Shown: positions 34,301 to 41,797 of the stretch, in pieces
Numbering within the stretch: position 1 is the stretch's first letter
Layout: each line of letters opens with the position of its first letter
Origin: Macrostomum hystrix
Lineage: Eukaryota > Platyhelminthes > Macrostomidae
Direction: 5' to 3'
DNA: 64,000 nucleotides
NCBI GenBank assembly: GCA_950097015.1
Contig: CATNEN010000033.1
Location: 558,001 to 622,000 of the forward strand
Program-made: the position numbers and the translations under genes
The notes under the pieces: model-generated
Seen by the model: the letters and a program-made list of their open reading frames with translations, nothing else
Told to the model about the DNA's origin: nothing
Databases searched by the model: none

Positions 34301-36008
34301 TACCCGTTTTATGCTATTGTTACTATAAATTTTGTCACGAGTTTCTTATTCCAAAATTTATATAGGGGAAGCCAGTTGAGGCAGGCCCTAATATTATCGC
34401 ATATATTTCTAAAGTTGAATCCCCGCCAAATGCTTTTTCCCGATTTTTATTCTTTGTTTTAATACACTATGTCATCCACCCCCAATTTTTGTATAAATAT
34501 AGCCACATTTTAGCCCTAGGAAAACCAACCGGTGCCCCGTGCCCAGTTCGGAGTGCAATAAAGGAGAATAAATCTCAAAGTGTTTTTCAATTATTTTACA
34601 GAGGAGAAAAGCAGGTCCGTGATAATACACAAGCCAGGAATATTCGAAAGAATAAAGAAGGGAATAGTCATAAAAAGCAGTGGAGTGTAAAAACTAAAGA
34701 GCAGAAGGGTAAATCCCGATTGGTGGAAAAGCACTGTGTGCAAAGTTGGGCAACTTCAGTCCATTGGAAGCCTTGAAGACTGGGAACAAACCAGAGAGCC
34801 AGACAGTTGTGAGTAAGTAGAGGAGAGGAAGAAGTGTCTTGCCGCTCGGACACTTGTGAGAACGCTACCAATTTTGGAAGGAAAGCAGCCTATCTGGCCA
34901 ATTTAAGCAATTTATGCCATAGTCTGGATCATGTCATTTACGCCGGAGATCTCCGGCGTAAATCTGGTTTGGGATCGGAGGCTGGCGTAAGTGCTTGGCA
35001 TAAGTACATGGCATAAATAAAGTGGCGTAAATGTTAGCACAAATGAGATCATTCACGATCAAATGTATCACTATAGAACATAACACATTTGCGTTAATTA
35101 TGATGTTAAGGAGCAGCATTAAAACAAAGTTCATTAAAATATTGCAGTTCGTATAAATGAGATAGCAGAATATCTATTGTAGGATAGCAAAAGTTTTTTT
35201 AGCTTTAAGATGCTTACTTTGATACTTGATTCAGAATTTGCAACTTGTGAGATTTTTAAACAGTTGCAACTTCTGAATTTAATTAATCACCGATTAACAA
35301 AAATTGTGAAGGACCTTTTTTGGGTGGCGTAAGTCAGAGGGACCATTTTTTGGTTGGCGTAAGTCTGGCGTAAGTGCCAAAAATGTTGGATTTTTCCTCC
35401 GGCGTAAGTCCAGCATGATCCGGACTATGGAATTTATGCATATGCAATAAGAGGATACATAGCTAGCCTATGAAGAATAACTAAGTCATAGACAAAGGAA
35501 ACTAAGAATTATTTCAGGGATTAAGTCAAGGTGTGAAATAAGCAATTGTTAATATTTAATAAAAGAGTATCGGTGGTATTTAAACCCAACAAAGAGGAAA
35601 TAGCCTACGACAACTTAGTGGCAGCTGTAAGATATTAGTAGAGAGCCCTAAAACACATATAACAGTGCTATATAATAATTATACTAAAATTTATATAATT
35701 AATCAACTATTATAATTATAATATGATTATAATAAATCTGATAATCATAAATTTAATTGACTAAAACAAAATATTCTGCAAGTAAGAGTAACCTAAATCT
35801 AAACAACTTTTTTATACTTACTGCAAAAAGGGAAAAAAATCAAGAAGCTATAACTTCTGCCGCCTTTATTTAATTAAAATTGTACAACAATCATGGTTTT
35901 TATAGAAAAAAATTTGATTATTGAATTTTTATTTCTAACTTAGCCCTTAGACTTACCTGCTGTAGAATCTGCAATAATGGCAAGAATGCAGAAAGTGATA
36001 AATCTCAT
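22251..36008 (-). CDS. psap: prosaposin-like precursor: SapA plus five saposin B domains, 602 aa, 6 exons
   Basis: Secreted/lysosomal precursor expected to be cut into saposins that present sphingolipids to hydrolases. Exons on the minus strand: 36008-35957, 25400-24649, 24368-24273, 23932-23774, 23676-23044, 22367-22251; all GT-AG, phases agree, sum 1809 nt. Residues 1-17 are the signal peptide. SapA is about 22-55 (CTWGPSYWCSHMGTVQEC). SapB domains are 78-154, 207-280, 312-385, 403-476 and 496-569, each with the six-Cys C-x2-C...C...C...C...C pattern and usually one N-x-T sequon. The 33-residue tail after the last Cys has no second SapA domain, unlike vertebrate prosaposin. Intron 1 (about 10.6 kb) contains a whole antisense Gypsy element. 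Confidence 0.92.
22496..22566. repeat. CA-rich microsatellite
   Basis: Irregular (CACACC/CACACT) repeat in the last prosaposin intron. It explains open frames rich in His-Thr on plus and Cys-Val on minus. Confidence 0.85.
23044..23676 (-). CDS. psap: prosaposin exon 5: SapB3 end, SapB4, most of SapB5
   Basis: Between AACTGCAG and CAG|GTTCGT, 211 codons. Two near-complete saposin domains in tandem, each with the VxxYxPxIxQLL helix and DP/NP-x-x-(V/I)-C end. These are the closest to typical saposins in the gene. Confidence 0.94.
23774..23932 (-). CDS. psap: prosaposin exon 4: first half of SapB3
   Basis: Between TTGCTCAG and AAG|GTATAA, 53 codons. GAECQVCELLVSEARQML with sequon DNRT; ends PAEKNK just before the fourth Cys. 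Confidence 0.92.
24273..24368 (-). CDS. psap: prosaposin exon 3: end of SapB2
   Basis: Between CACCCGCAG and CAG|GTCAGT. EPKQICAGIKFC (269-280) supplies the last two cysteines of SapB2, followed by a linker ending LMLLMVLQ. Confidence 0.88.
24649..25400 (-). CDS. psap: prosaposin exon 2: SapA, SapB1 and most of SapB2
   Basis: Acceptor TTAACCCAG, donor ATT|GTAAGC. Holds the SapA domain (about 22-55), SapB1 (C78, C81, C111, C123, C148, C154) and SapB2 up to LANRI268. Between B1 and B2 is an Ala-rich linker. SapB1 is the most divergent of the five, with a Pro-rich second half. Confidence 0.92.
25401..26311. other. prosaposin intron 1, right-hand part before the Gypsy insertion
   Basis: AT-rich intron sequence; no exon or element terminus recognised up to the target duplication CATA at 26308-26311. 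Confidence 0.5.
26312..27065 (+). repeat. Gypsy 1 5' LTR
   Basis: 754 bp, TG...CA ends. TATAAATA at 26427-26434 and AATAAA at 26492-26497 and 26502-26507 mark a promoter and poly(A) signal. A small open frame 26424-26711 is duplicated in the 3' LTR and reflects LTR identity, not a gene. Confidence 0.93.
27069..27086 (+). other. Gypsy 1 primer-binding site
   Basis: TGGTGTCAG, three bases after the LTR end, matches the complement of the 3' end of animal tRNA-Leu over about nine bases; the match fades after that. Confidence 0.5.
27137..28021 (+). CDS. gag: Gypsy 1 Gag, 294 aa
   Basis: Structural protein of the virus-like particle. The N-terminal two thirds are a capsid-like helical region (IRIWLTAFDQRCDNEG, LVERFG). 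A coiled-coil stretch rich in Glu/Lys lies about 205-245. One CCHC nucleocapsid knuckle, CFNCNKVGHIAKYC, is near the C-terminus. ATG 27137 is the first after the primer site. Stop TGA 28019-28021; the protease frame is open at -1 across the stop, so a programmed -1 frameshift is likely. Confidence 0.9.
   Translation: MAAGINDAIGLLAEELRNRLELGPMRHVKIQKYTPSQDIRIWLTAFDQRCDNEGLEQDEHRKNELLANLDLATAFAAVQRLNLPEELTYEELKERLVERFGRLGSSAEFREEFRGRMQGRNEPVDSFADALIELSAQAFPNMNAEQREEEVVEQFIKGARIPSDTREKLIFAQPASLQEARRMLRRIEAAWHMSHKNGVRVVKDEQVDEDRNKKMEETIERQKYEINKQKKLIEDLIQERRKAECQKVTPQHTYLKPQQQSRPPPTCFNCNKVGHIAKYCKSSQQQQRYRYQGN
28018..29365 (+). pseudogene. Gypsy 1 protease region, frame broken
   Basis: Aspartic protease with catalytic DTG at 28537-28545 (FILDTGA). 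The frame changes at about 28550-28565 in a T-run, after which the rest of the protease (NILGMEF) and a linker continue in another frame to TGA 29363-29365. Pol resumes in a third frame from about 29361. Before the protease, 28145-28330 is a 15-bp tandem repeat coding SAPSA/SAPIA units. Each break is one short indel. Confidence 0.75.
29361..32762 (+). CDS. pol: Gypsy 1 Pol: reverse transcriptase, RNase H, integrase
   Basis: About 1130 codons, open throughout. RT: VIVPKKDGSIRIVSDFR, LDLNSGYWQ and catalytic YIDD at about 29848-29859. RNase H: DTDASDSRIGAVLSQ and TDHKA. Integrase: HHCC finger (GHLGRDKT ... CIPCLESK, about 31275-31390) and DDE core (HVDFIGPL, HTDNGKAF, NGLVERF). The acidic Ser/Glu-rich tail after the integrase ends with a short Arg/Pro-rich stretch. 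All catalytic residues seen are intact. There is no ATG near the start; expression depends on the upstream frames. Confidence 0.92.
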   Translation, partial: HEISLKDETPVRIPTRRIPPHLQKQVDTQLDDMLAKNLIRPCYSTYSTPLVIVPKKDGSIRIVSDFRVLNSKVNYVPYPLPNIHQTFTYLSGSQYFSSLDLNSGYWQVPIKEEHKFMTAFSNLTRGQFEYEVMAQGLSNAPGTFQRHMNLVLLGIQHKFAMSYIDDIVTYSKNFNDHLSHLKEVFKRLIIAGLKLRPKKCNLFHRELKYLGHVISTEGIRTDETKIEAIKTWPKPKDVKELRSFLGLCNYYSRFIRNYAEAAHPLFQLTRKGIKNFQERWSKEHDEAFESLKNRMMSTEVLAYPEFVDDEKVKMVLDTDASDSRIGAVLSQIQSDGIERPIAYFSRAMKESEKRYPITRKELLALVDAMRHFRFYLLGKKFLARTDHKAIIWLLRQTEAQGILGRWVERLNEFSFDIEHRSGAKNQNADSLSRRPADVPEAEQVVEPIVQSCSVMEESGQEVKANDSSCSLTQPQTALSEGEKNTLDPNSRIQSTISGQGEVRIPSALEHDSSIPLPSPVSEEFNPIESEDMLQVASSKCEKLLTDFLPSPVKREQIIASQRDDPVIRVLIEWKKSGENDPQLPEIVSPELKKMRKSFEDMKIENEMLIIREDDSWKVVLPQSLDKLVLSDLHDSPLAGHLGRDKTIQRVRKRFWRPGLVKAVEAHIAECIPCLESKRGNPIQAPVQSFPISEPFHRLHVDFIGPLSKESKRGHKYVLTIVDSTTRYPFAFPTRNQKSDTLIKILQERIFAEYGQCQWLHTDNGKAFASKQFKAFCEMYNVKHTFTTPYHAQSNGLVERFNKQIKSIVTCLIEKDHSDWDLMIPAALVAVRTSVNKTTGFTPHYLLFGREAVMPVDSEISQPKSFASYPSYVTEHAERLKIANDIVRRKMEKVVSKRQESAQNSKLPKTVPVGSLVLINNPQLDSEESHKFHRKKRAAFRVIEQISDVVFRVQKEEQGQLVGNVMIVHRDNITIVPNSTQEELIRGSQAAPEKKAKKTEVKVRGSQPKEKGRSVLTDEVESEEEEDRLEWQCHFRSNPSEINGEDLELGAEIEVEDESHTEPEATSSEEESESEGTAEGLATATSEGGMYIAQNEEREGVTSRPRRQIRPPARFEGYLQRLATVFSILGNLQI
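32936..32975 (+). promoter_or_regulatory. TATA box between pol and the third ORF of Gypsy 1
   Basis: TATATAAAC at 32938-32946, in a 257-bp non-coding gap after pol and 74-82 bp before the ATG of the third ORF (33020). CATACAGAGTGAGAG about 25-30 bp downstream is a plausible initiator. The arrangement suggests a separate transcript for that ORF. Confidence 0.5.
33020..34201 (+). CDS. Gypsy 1 third ORF: Gln-rich protein, no membrane segment
   Basis: One frame of 393 codons from ATG 33020 to TAA 34199-34201, broken only by TGA 33491-33493. The N-terminus is acidic (SEFEKLLEAV, DFSDNEN), the middle has repeats of a QxSIAP motif, and the centre is extremely Gln/Pro/Ser-rich (33570-33810). The C-terminal 125 residues look globular, with EEFARIMAEI and HYTRLIRHLKGY. 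It sits where some Gypsy elements carry env, but I see no signal peptide, furin site or membrane helix, so I do not call it an envelope. Function unknown. Confidence 0.65.
34377..35655 (+). repeat. Gypsy 1 3' LTR, interrupted
   Basis: Matches the 5' LTR closely. After removing the 514-bp insert and its 8-bp duplication the length is 757 versus 754 bp, the difference being one 3-base indel (CCCAACAAAG versus CCCAAAG); only a few substitutions were seen, so the element is fairly young. Confidence 0.92.
34917..35430. mobile_element. 514-bp TIR element nested in the Gypsy 1 3' LTR
   Basis: Ends CCATAGTCTGGATCATG and CATGATCCGGACTATGG, flanked by an 8-bp duplication AATTTATG (34909-34916, 35431-35438). 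The 5' LTR gives the empty site. Subterminal GGCGTAA motifs occur several times at both ends, and there is a near-perfect palindrome TTTACGCCGGAGATC/GATCTCCGGCGTAAA. No coding capacity: a non-autonomous DNA transposon. An 8-bp duplication fits hAT or P-type transposases; the family is not identified. Confidence 0.9.
35660..35956. other. prosaposin intron 1, left-hand part
   Basis: Very AT-rich; no feature other than the intron. Confidence 0.5.
35957..36008 (-). CDS. psap: prosaposin exon 1: signal peptide
   Basis: ATG at 36008-36006, then MRFITFCILAIIADSTA and a donor CAG|GTAAGT. It ends in phase 1, the phase demanded by the SapA exon at 25400. Being 10.6 kb away it could be overlooked; the signal peptide, donor and phase all support it, but a transcript is needed. 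Confidence 0.72.
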
Positions 36009-36491
36009 TGCAAAAAGTGGTGAACTTTAATTGGCTACAAACGAATTATGAAACTTAACGTTTCCTTGTTGGTAAACAAGCAATGTTTCTTGAAGTTCAG
36101 AAATATAGTCCTCCTAGACAAAAAGCACGCCAAGAAATTTCGGACTCTTGTGAAAGTTTGAAACAGAAAACTGGATTCAAGACAATACAAATTTATATAT
36201 AACCAATAAACTATATAAAAGTCATAATTCAGGCGCTTTAATTTGGGACAGTAAGTTTTTTATAACTAATTATGTTTTTATCTACATTGCGGGTGCATTT
36301 TAATGGTGATCATCAATCATAAAGTCTATAAAAATATTGTTTTACTGCTGCAAAACAAAGTTGAAGATTTATAACAGCGAATAATGGTATATTAAGTCAT
36401 TTATTATTTAATTATTATTTAATTCTGAAACCATAGACATAAGCGCATTATCAAAGAGACTAGCGTTTTCGGTTGATCATTATGTAACGCC
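36009..36491. other. upstream of prosaposin; expected promoter region
   Basis: AT-rich. No TATA box in a convincing place. A P-type transposon begins at 36492, fewer than 500 bp upstream of the prosaposin ATG, so the promoter may be partly supplied or displaced by it. Confidence 0.35.
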
Positions 36492-36612
36492 CAGGGACAA
36501 CTAAAACCCTCGGGACGCGAAACGAGCCAATTCATGGAAAAAAACCTGAGGGGCTCGCTTAAAAGTATTGTTCTATGGCTTTTTCGAGTCTTCTCTGCTA
36601 TCAAGCAAATTA

Positions 36613-36772
36613 AAATTGTACCATGACTACGTGGCTATCGGGCGGGCTGATATTCGATTATTGCCATAGACGATGTCATTTTGGCCCGAAAAGTTGGGCC
36701 GATAATGGATTATTTTTGTGTATTTTAACGTATAGCCACATACTATAAGCCACATAGTCTATGGTACAATCA
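36613..36772. repeat. short foldback in the P-element leader
   Basis: Imperfect inverted ends TTGTACCATGACTACGTGGC (left) and the complement of GCCACATAGTCTATGGTACAA (right), about 160 bp apart: a probable miniature element. Confidence 0.6.
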
Positions 36773-36776
36773 CAGT

Positions 36777-36873
36777 ATTACCCAGGCTTTGCGGGCGATA
36801 ATGAGAAATCCCTCGGGCGCCTTCGGCGCCCTCTGGCTTTCCCATTATCGCCCTGAAAGCCTGGGTAATAATA
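36777..36873. repeat. 97-bp long hairpin
   Basis: Arms TATTACCCAGGCTTTGCGGG and its near complement ending CTGAAAGCCTGGGTAATA enclose a second GC-rich hairpin GGGCGCCTTCGGCGCCC. It may be a foldback element or a structured leader. Confidence 0.7.
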
Positions 36874-36952
36874 TACTATTGCTTTAGCTGCGGCCACCAG
36901 TGAAGCTAAGCTGAACTATATCAAGAGAAGCATTTTTTATTCACTTGATGAA

Positions 36953-38826
36953 ATGCCAAGAAAGTGCAGCGCATTTCCGTGCTCGTCAAATTACAACTCT
37001 GAAGCCGTTCGAACACGGATATTTGCGTTTCCCAGAGATCCACAGGAGCGAGAGCGATGGAGAAAGGCGCTGCCAAATATTCTACAGGTAAGAAACCAGA
37101 TCATTTGCTGTCATTACTGCTGCATAATTCCGCTTCAATTCTGCCTGCCGGTCTCGTCCAAGCAACTTGAAACCCAAAATTTATTATTTTAGAGAGTGAC
37201 TGACAATAGGGGCGTGTGCGTAAAGCATTGGCCAAGCGATGCTCCAATGGTTAAGAAAAACTCTACCGGAAGGCCAATTAATCCTCCTTCGATTGTTTTT
37301 ATTGGAATTCCTAGCTCGACCTTCTGGGTCGAGCCGTCGACGATCCGGACCAGGTTGCTAGGACAATTTTGGCCATAATGGTAAAGCCATTACTTGGTGG
37401 AAAACCGTTTGTAGTCCGACTATTGCCGACATACATTTTGTCTGCGGAGTTTCTGCGAAAATGCGTCAGCCAATGTATTAAAGCAATTAACAACAACGGT
37501 GGCCGTGTCGTTGCTCTCGTCAGCGACAAGCACCTACCAACCGCAAGTGTTTTGCTTTATTTAGCGATGGAAGAGAGAAGCCATGGATTGGAACGGATGC
37601 TGCACATGAGTCAGAATTCTTCATGCTGTTCGATTTCGTTCACATTATCAAATGCATTCGCAACAATTGGCAAATGGAAGCGAATGGAATTCTAAGCATT
37701 CAACCTCCTGGCGCTGACAGACAGATATCTGCTAAATGGTCAGACGTGGTACGCCTGTACCAAATGGAGAAAGACCACGTAGTCAAGCGCACAAGTCTAA
37801 CTCATGAGGCCTGTTATCCCACAAACATTCAGAAAACTAAAGTCAGTCTCGCTCTCCAAGTTCTCGATGAAAGGGTTGCCGCTGCATTGAAGTGTGATGG
37901 ATACTCAGACACTGCGGAATTTATCAAAACCATAGTGAGATTCTGGAAAATTGTCAATTGTAAAAATCCTGATCTACACGCACGACTACGGGATCCGGAC
38001 AGGCGACCAGTCTATTCCGTTTAAGATGAAAGCATACAATTTCTTAGCGCGCTCGCGGATTCGTTTGATTCGACACATTGTGGAAAAGGCCGAGCTCGCC
38101 ATCATTCATTGACGCCCGAGACCAAGTCAGCGCTAGTAAACTCACTGCGCGGAGCCTGTGAGATGTGTGAGGTTCTTTTGTCCGACCCACGAATCAGCTA
38201 CGTTCTGCTGGCTGACTTTCACAGTGATCCACTTGAGGCTGAGTTTGGCGTGTATCGCCAAATGAGCGGCGGCAACTACTATGTATCTGTGGAGCAAGTG
38301 CTGCTCAATGCTCGACTCCGACGAATGAAATTATTCGCATCCCTTGAATTAGCAGACTACAAGCACGATCGGAGCAAATGTTGCAATGAACAGCTGAATG
38401 AAATTGAACTGGCGACCATTGATAATTGTGCTGCTAAATCAGAAGAGCTTTCCATTTCGGAGATGGCTTCGCTCTACTATATCGCAGGTAAGCTGGATAT
38501 TAATTAAAATTTAATTCACAACGAGGTTTTACTCAATCTGATAAAAACCAATTCAAACCGTGCTTTATTGGAAATTGGCAGGTTACACAGCGTCTAAAGA
38601 AGGCATCAAAGGAACAGATTTGATATCAGAGACGAGCATTCCAGCCAGCGAATTCACTGAAGAGTTATCTCGCGGAAAGCTTTGTCATCCTCCACAATGG
38701 CTGTTAGACTTATCCTGTCTCTGCTACAGCAGTTTTATTCTGCACTCTCCTACGTGCGCAACTCGCGTGCAGAATTTTTTGTTGATATGGCGGTTACTTT
38801 ATTGTAAATACATTGTAATTATATGA
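36953..38826 (+). pseudogene. P-element-like THAP transposase, decayed
   Basis: ATG 36953 starts a THAP zinc-finger domain (C-x4-C, FPRDPQERERWRKALPN, then C-x2-HW in exon 2), which binds transposon ends. A GT-AG intron lies at 37088-37192 and another at 38488-38581, where YYIAG|YTASKEG joins. The RNase H-like catalytic region has FDFVHIIKCIRNNW (about 37630) and DPLEAEFGVYRQMSGGNYY (about 38228). Lesions: a frame change with probable internal deletion near 37370, a frameshift near 37610, and TAA 38022-38024 in frame. The copy is shorter than intact family members, so it is not autonomous. Confidence 0.85.
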
Positions 38827-39016
38827 CTGGTTCCTATTCTTTAAATTAAATACTCGACATTGCCTCGCTTTACTATTTAATCTAACCGTTAATGCCTGAT
38901 AGCAGAGAAGACTTGAAAAAGCCATAGAACAATACTTTTAAGCGAGCCCCTCAGATTTTTTGCCATGAATTGGCTCGTTTCGCGTCCCGAGGGTTTTAGT
39001 TGTCCCTGGTAACGCC

Positions 39017-39251
39017 ATTAAGCCACGCCATTAAGTAACACTGCAGTGTCTTCGTGCCATAGATAATGGCTCGGCAGTGAGCAGGGTCAAGGGAGCGCAG
39101 CTCCCTTGCGGGGGTGTGGGGGCAGAGCCCCGACTAATCGGACCATAGACAATTTTTAGAATACAGTTCTCTAAAAGAAAAGCTCGACCATGAAGTCTGT
39201 TAGGAAGTTAAGATCTAGAAGCAAGAATTAGCGAGAGAAATCGAATTAAAA
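39017..39251. other. leader of tyrosine-recombinase copy 1
   Basis: Contains the palindrome AAGGGAGCGCAGCTCCCTT and a G-rich stretch ending GGGGGCAGAGCCCC (39090-39135), plus two CCATAGA motifs. The P element inserted just to its left. Confidence 0.4.
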
Positions 39252-40597
39252 ATGCCTCTTATCAACTGGAAAAATCTACCGGTCGACAGTTTAGATGGCG
39301 TCTCGTCTACTGAACTAGATTTTCTGAGTGAACTGAGCGCCGTGAACCACAGTTCCGATGAAATTCTTGGAGATTTTATCGACACCTGTCTAAAATCGAG
39401 ATGGCTGATGAGGCCGCTGCGGTTTCTAGTGTCGAGCTTCCAGAACTGTCTGATTTACCCAGTGCGATGGATGCTGTCGAACTGGAATCACTGCCGAGAA
39501 CTACACGAGAACACATGTTTCTGTATGGCAAAATGTTCGTGGAGTTTTTGAAGAAGCATGGTGCTGTGGATGTGAGCGTGATCAGTGACAGTCGCTTGGC
39601 CGAATTTCTAAGGTTCTTTTACTTCTGTCTAAAAAAATCTGACGTCAGTTGCTATTCGCCAGCTACGTTGGTCTGCATTCGTGCTGGAGTGCAGAGGTAC
39701 TTGGCTCTCGTGCTGAAGCGTCGAACAAATATTATTTCTAGTGACGAGTTTGACACTGCCAACCGGATGCTGCGAGTAAAGGTGCGGCATTTTCATGCTG
39801 ATGGAGGCACTGTCAATCAGCACGAGCCAATAGAAGAAGGTGATTTACAGAAAATGCGTGCTTATTTTGACCGTTCTACAGCTGAACGGTTGCAAAATGA
39901 AGTACTATTTACGCTGCTGTATGTCCTGGGCGAGAGAGGTCAAGACCACCTGCTAAGTCTAAAGCAAGTTGGCACGCTCCAAGAAGAAGTCGACGCTGAT
40001 GGGAATCCATATCTTGCGTTGCCGCCGTTAAAGACAAAAAACCAGAGTAGCGATCCAACAAAATGCAAAGGAAATCAGCGCAAACAGAGTCGGATCTACG
40101 GCGCTCAGCGGGAGTTGATCCTGCATTATCAGAGTTTGTTACCTCAGAATTCGTCCTCGTTCTTTCCGTGCCCTCTGACTAACAATTCGGGAGGACAAAT
40201 TCGCTTCTCTGCTATATACGCAAGTGCGCGGTGTCAATTGGTTGGCTGCATTCATGAAGCACGTTAGTAGTGTGTGCAACCTCTCCAAGCAGTACACAAA
40301 TCACTGCATACGCGTCACGCGTATTGCAGATCTTTTCGACAAAGGAATGCCTATGGGTGAGATAATGGCGGTAACGGGACAACGATCGGAGTCCACTGTT
40401 CGCACGCACGCAAGCGTGATAGAACCCTCAGGAAGGTTGCTACCGCTGTTAGTGACAATTTGGCCCCACCAACCGAGGCGACTACGAGTGCAACCACTAG
40501 TGCAACAGTCATGCAGCAAGCTCAAGTTGACATGCGAAGTGTGCAAAAGCCGATGTTTGCCAACTGCCTCTTCGATGGGTGCACGTTCAACTTCTAA
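39252..40597 (+). pseudogene. tyrosine-recombinase copy 1 (Crypton/DUF3504-like), frameshifted
   Basis: A DNA-cutting recombinase of the DUF3504 type. An acidic N-terminal part is followed by the core-binding helices (TTREHMFLYGKMFVEFLKK), then LYVLGERGQDHLLSL with the first catalytic Arg. YTNHCIRVTRIADLFDKG carries the H-x-x-R pair. The C-terminus ends NCLFDGCTFNF. Frame changes occur near 39390, 40205 and 40440. Where the family has TGH...Y, this copy reads TGQRSESTVRTH: the expected catalytic His is Gln and the nucleophile Tyr is His. It is therefore probably inactive even apart from its frameshifts. Confidence 0.75.
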
Positions 40598-40779
40598 CAT
40601 AGAATATATAGCTCGATATAGCTTATAAGTCTTAACTGTCGAAAATTAAATACTTTGGTATTCGTTTGCTTTGCTATATCCTCGATCTGTTTCCTGTTTA
40701 AGTTCTTGTTGCTTAAATTAATAAAAACAGTGAATTTCTCGCTCATAATCTATGGCAATTTATCGTGACTTAACAGCTT
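40598..40779. other. 3' flank of recombinase copy 1, interrupted by Gypsy 2
   Basis: AT-rich, contains AATCTATGGCAATTTATCG, an inverted partner of the CCATAGA motifs at the left side. Ends with the target duplication GCTT. Confidence 0.4.
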
Positions 40780-40970
40780 TGTAGTGTGTGGCAATGCATC
40801 GTACATATGCGTTCACTTCTCTGGGTGTCTAATGTACATCAACCGCGTGCATGCCTTTCTCTCTCACTTTTACACCTTGGCACTGATTGCTATTTAACTC
40901 GTGAGTCAATAAATAAATCGCTGTAAATCTTCGTCAACTCTAAGTCGCAGTCTCTCTGCCTTAGTCCACA
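40780..40970 (+). repeat. Gypsy 2 5' LTR
   Basis: 191 bp. Carries AATAAATAAAT near its 3' third as a poly(A) signal; no clear TATA box. Confidence 0.95.
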
Positions 40971-40972
40971 AG

Positions 40973-40985
40973 TGGTAGCAGAGCG
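40973..40985 (+). other. Gypsy 2 primer-binding site
   Basis: TGGTAGCAGAG, two bases after the LTR, is complementary to the 3' end of animal initiator tRNA-Met (including CCA). Confidence 0.75.
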
Positions 40986-40996
40986 TGGTTTCCACA

Positions 40997-41797
40997 ATGG
41001 CTGAGAAAGCTAGTGCAGCGCTGCCCAGAGTATTCAGTGCAGGCAACTTTAAAGAATGGCTGCAGCGTTTTGAAGTTTGTGCCAAAGTGAACAAGTGGGA
41101 CGCTTGCAAGGCGGAGCGACTGGCAACTTTTCTAGACGGCGAAGCCCTTGTCGTCTATTTGGAACTGTCTGCAGCCGATCAGGCAGAATTCGGCAAAGTT
41201 ACTGGAGCACTGGAGAATGCTTTCCACCCGGACCGAGAGCACTTCGCCGTCATGGAGGCGTTCAAGGCGAGGAGAATTTTGGCAAGTGAGACTCCACGCA
41301 TGTACCTGTACGAGTTGAAGAAACTGCTGCAGAGCTCTGCCGTGGTCGATGTGAATGCTCGAGAAGCCCTGCTGTTTCATCAGTTTATCTGTGGCCTGCC
41401 AGACTCCGTGGGCTGGCAGATTCGAGCAGACACCAACATCAAGACCTCAGAGCAAGCGCTTGAAAAGGCTCAGCTACTGATGCAGCACAATTCAGCAGCA
41501 ACGCAAGCAGCTGCGGTACAGCCTCGGCAGAGCCAGTCCAGCGAAGTACAGGAGCTGCGGGACACAGTGCAGAGTCTGCAGGCCTCAGTGAGTACATTGA
41601 GCACCCAGCTGGAGCAGCTGGCAGCCTGTGGAGTGAGAAGCAGCAGTACAGCAAGGCCACACCGACCGAGATCCGATATCGTCTGCTACAACTGCCACAA
41701 AACCGGCCACATCGCCAAGGACTGCTACAGCCGGCGGCAGCAGTCGGGAAACGCCAGAGGCTGGGGTGGGCGGGCCCGCCACCTCGGCCAGCAGTAA
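40997..41797 (+). CDS. gag: Gypsy 2 Gag, 266 aa
   Basis: Capsid-nucleocapsid protein. ATG 40997 is the first ATG after the primer site. A capsid-like region (NFKEWLQRFEVCAKVNKWD, LPDSVGWQIRADTN) is followed by a heptad stretch (VQELRDTVQSLQASVSTLST) and one CCHC knuckle, CYNCHKTGHIAKDC. Ends TAA 41795-41797; the pol frame is open at -1 through the stop. Confidence 0.9.
   Translation: MAEKASAALPRVFSAGNFKEWLQRFEVCAKVNKWDACKAERLATFLDGEALVVYLELSAADQAEFGKVTGALENAFHPDREHFAVMEAFKARRILASETPRMYLYELKKLLQSSAVVDVNAREALLFHQFICGLPDSVGWQIRADTNIKTSEQALEKAQLLMQHNSAATQAAAVQPRQSQSSEVQELRDTVQSLQASVSTLSTQLEQLAACGVRSSSTARPHRPRSDIVCYNCHKTGHIAKDCYSRRQQSGNARGWGGRARHLGQQ

Larger units (their letters stand above)
26312..35655 (+). 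mobile_element. Ty3/Gypsy LTR retrotransposon 1, nearly complete, with a third ORF
   Basis: Two LTRs (26312-27065; 34377-35655, the latter split by an insertion) flanked by a 4-bp duplication CATA (26308-26311, 35656-35659). Order: LTR, primer-binding site, gag, pro, RT-RNase H-integrase, an extra ORF, purine tract AGGGGAAG, LTR. RT-RH-IN order places it in Ty3/Gypsy. It is inserted in intron 1 of the prosaposin gene in the opposite orientation. Coding lesions: two frame changes in the pro region and one TGA in the third ORF. Confidence 0.95.
36492..39008 (+). mobile_element. P-type (THAP) DNA transposon, 2517 bp, with 8-bp target duplication
   Basis: Terminal inverted repeats of about 110 bp begin CAGGGACAACTAAAACC and match across 36492-36602 and 38899-39008 with few differences. 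A perfect 8-bp duplication GTAACGCC flanks it (36484-36491, 39009-39016). Inside is a THAP-domain P-element-like transposase. Eight-bp duplication is normal for P elements; the CAGGGA ends look more like hAT termini, so ends and enzyme should be compared with known families. The 5' leader contains two further foldbacks (36613-36772, 36777-36873). Confidence 0.9.
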
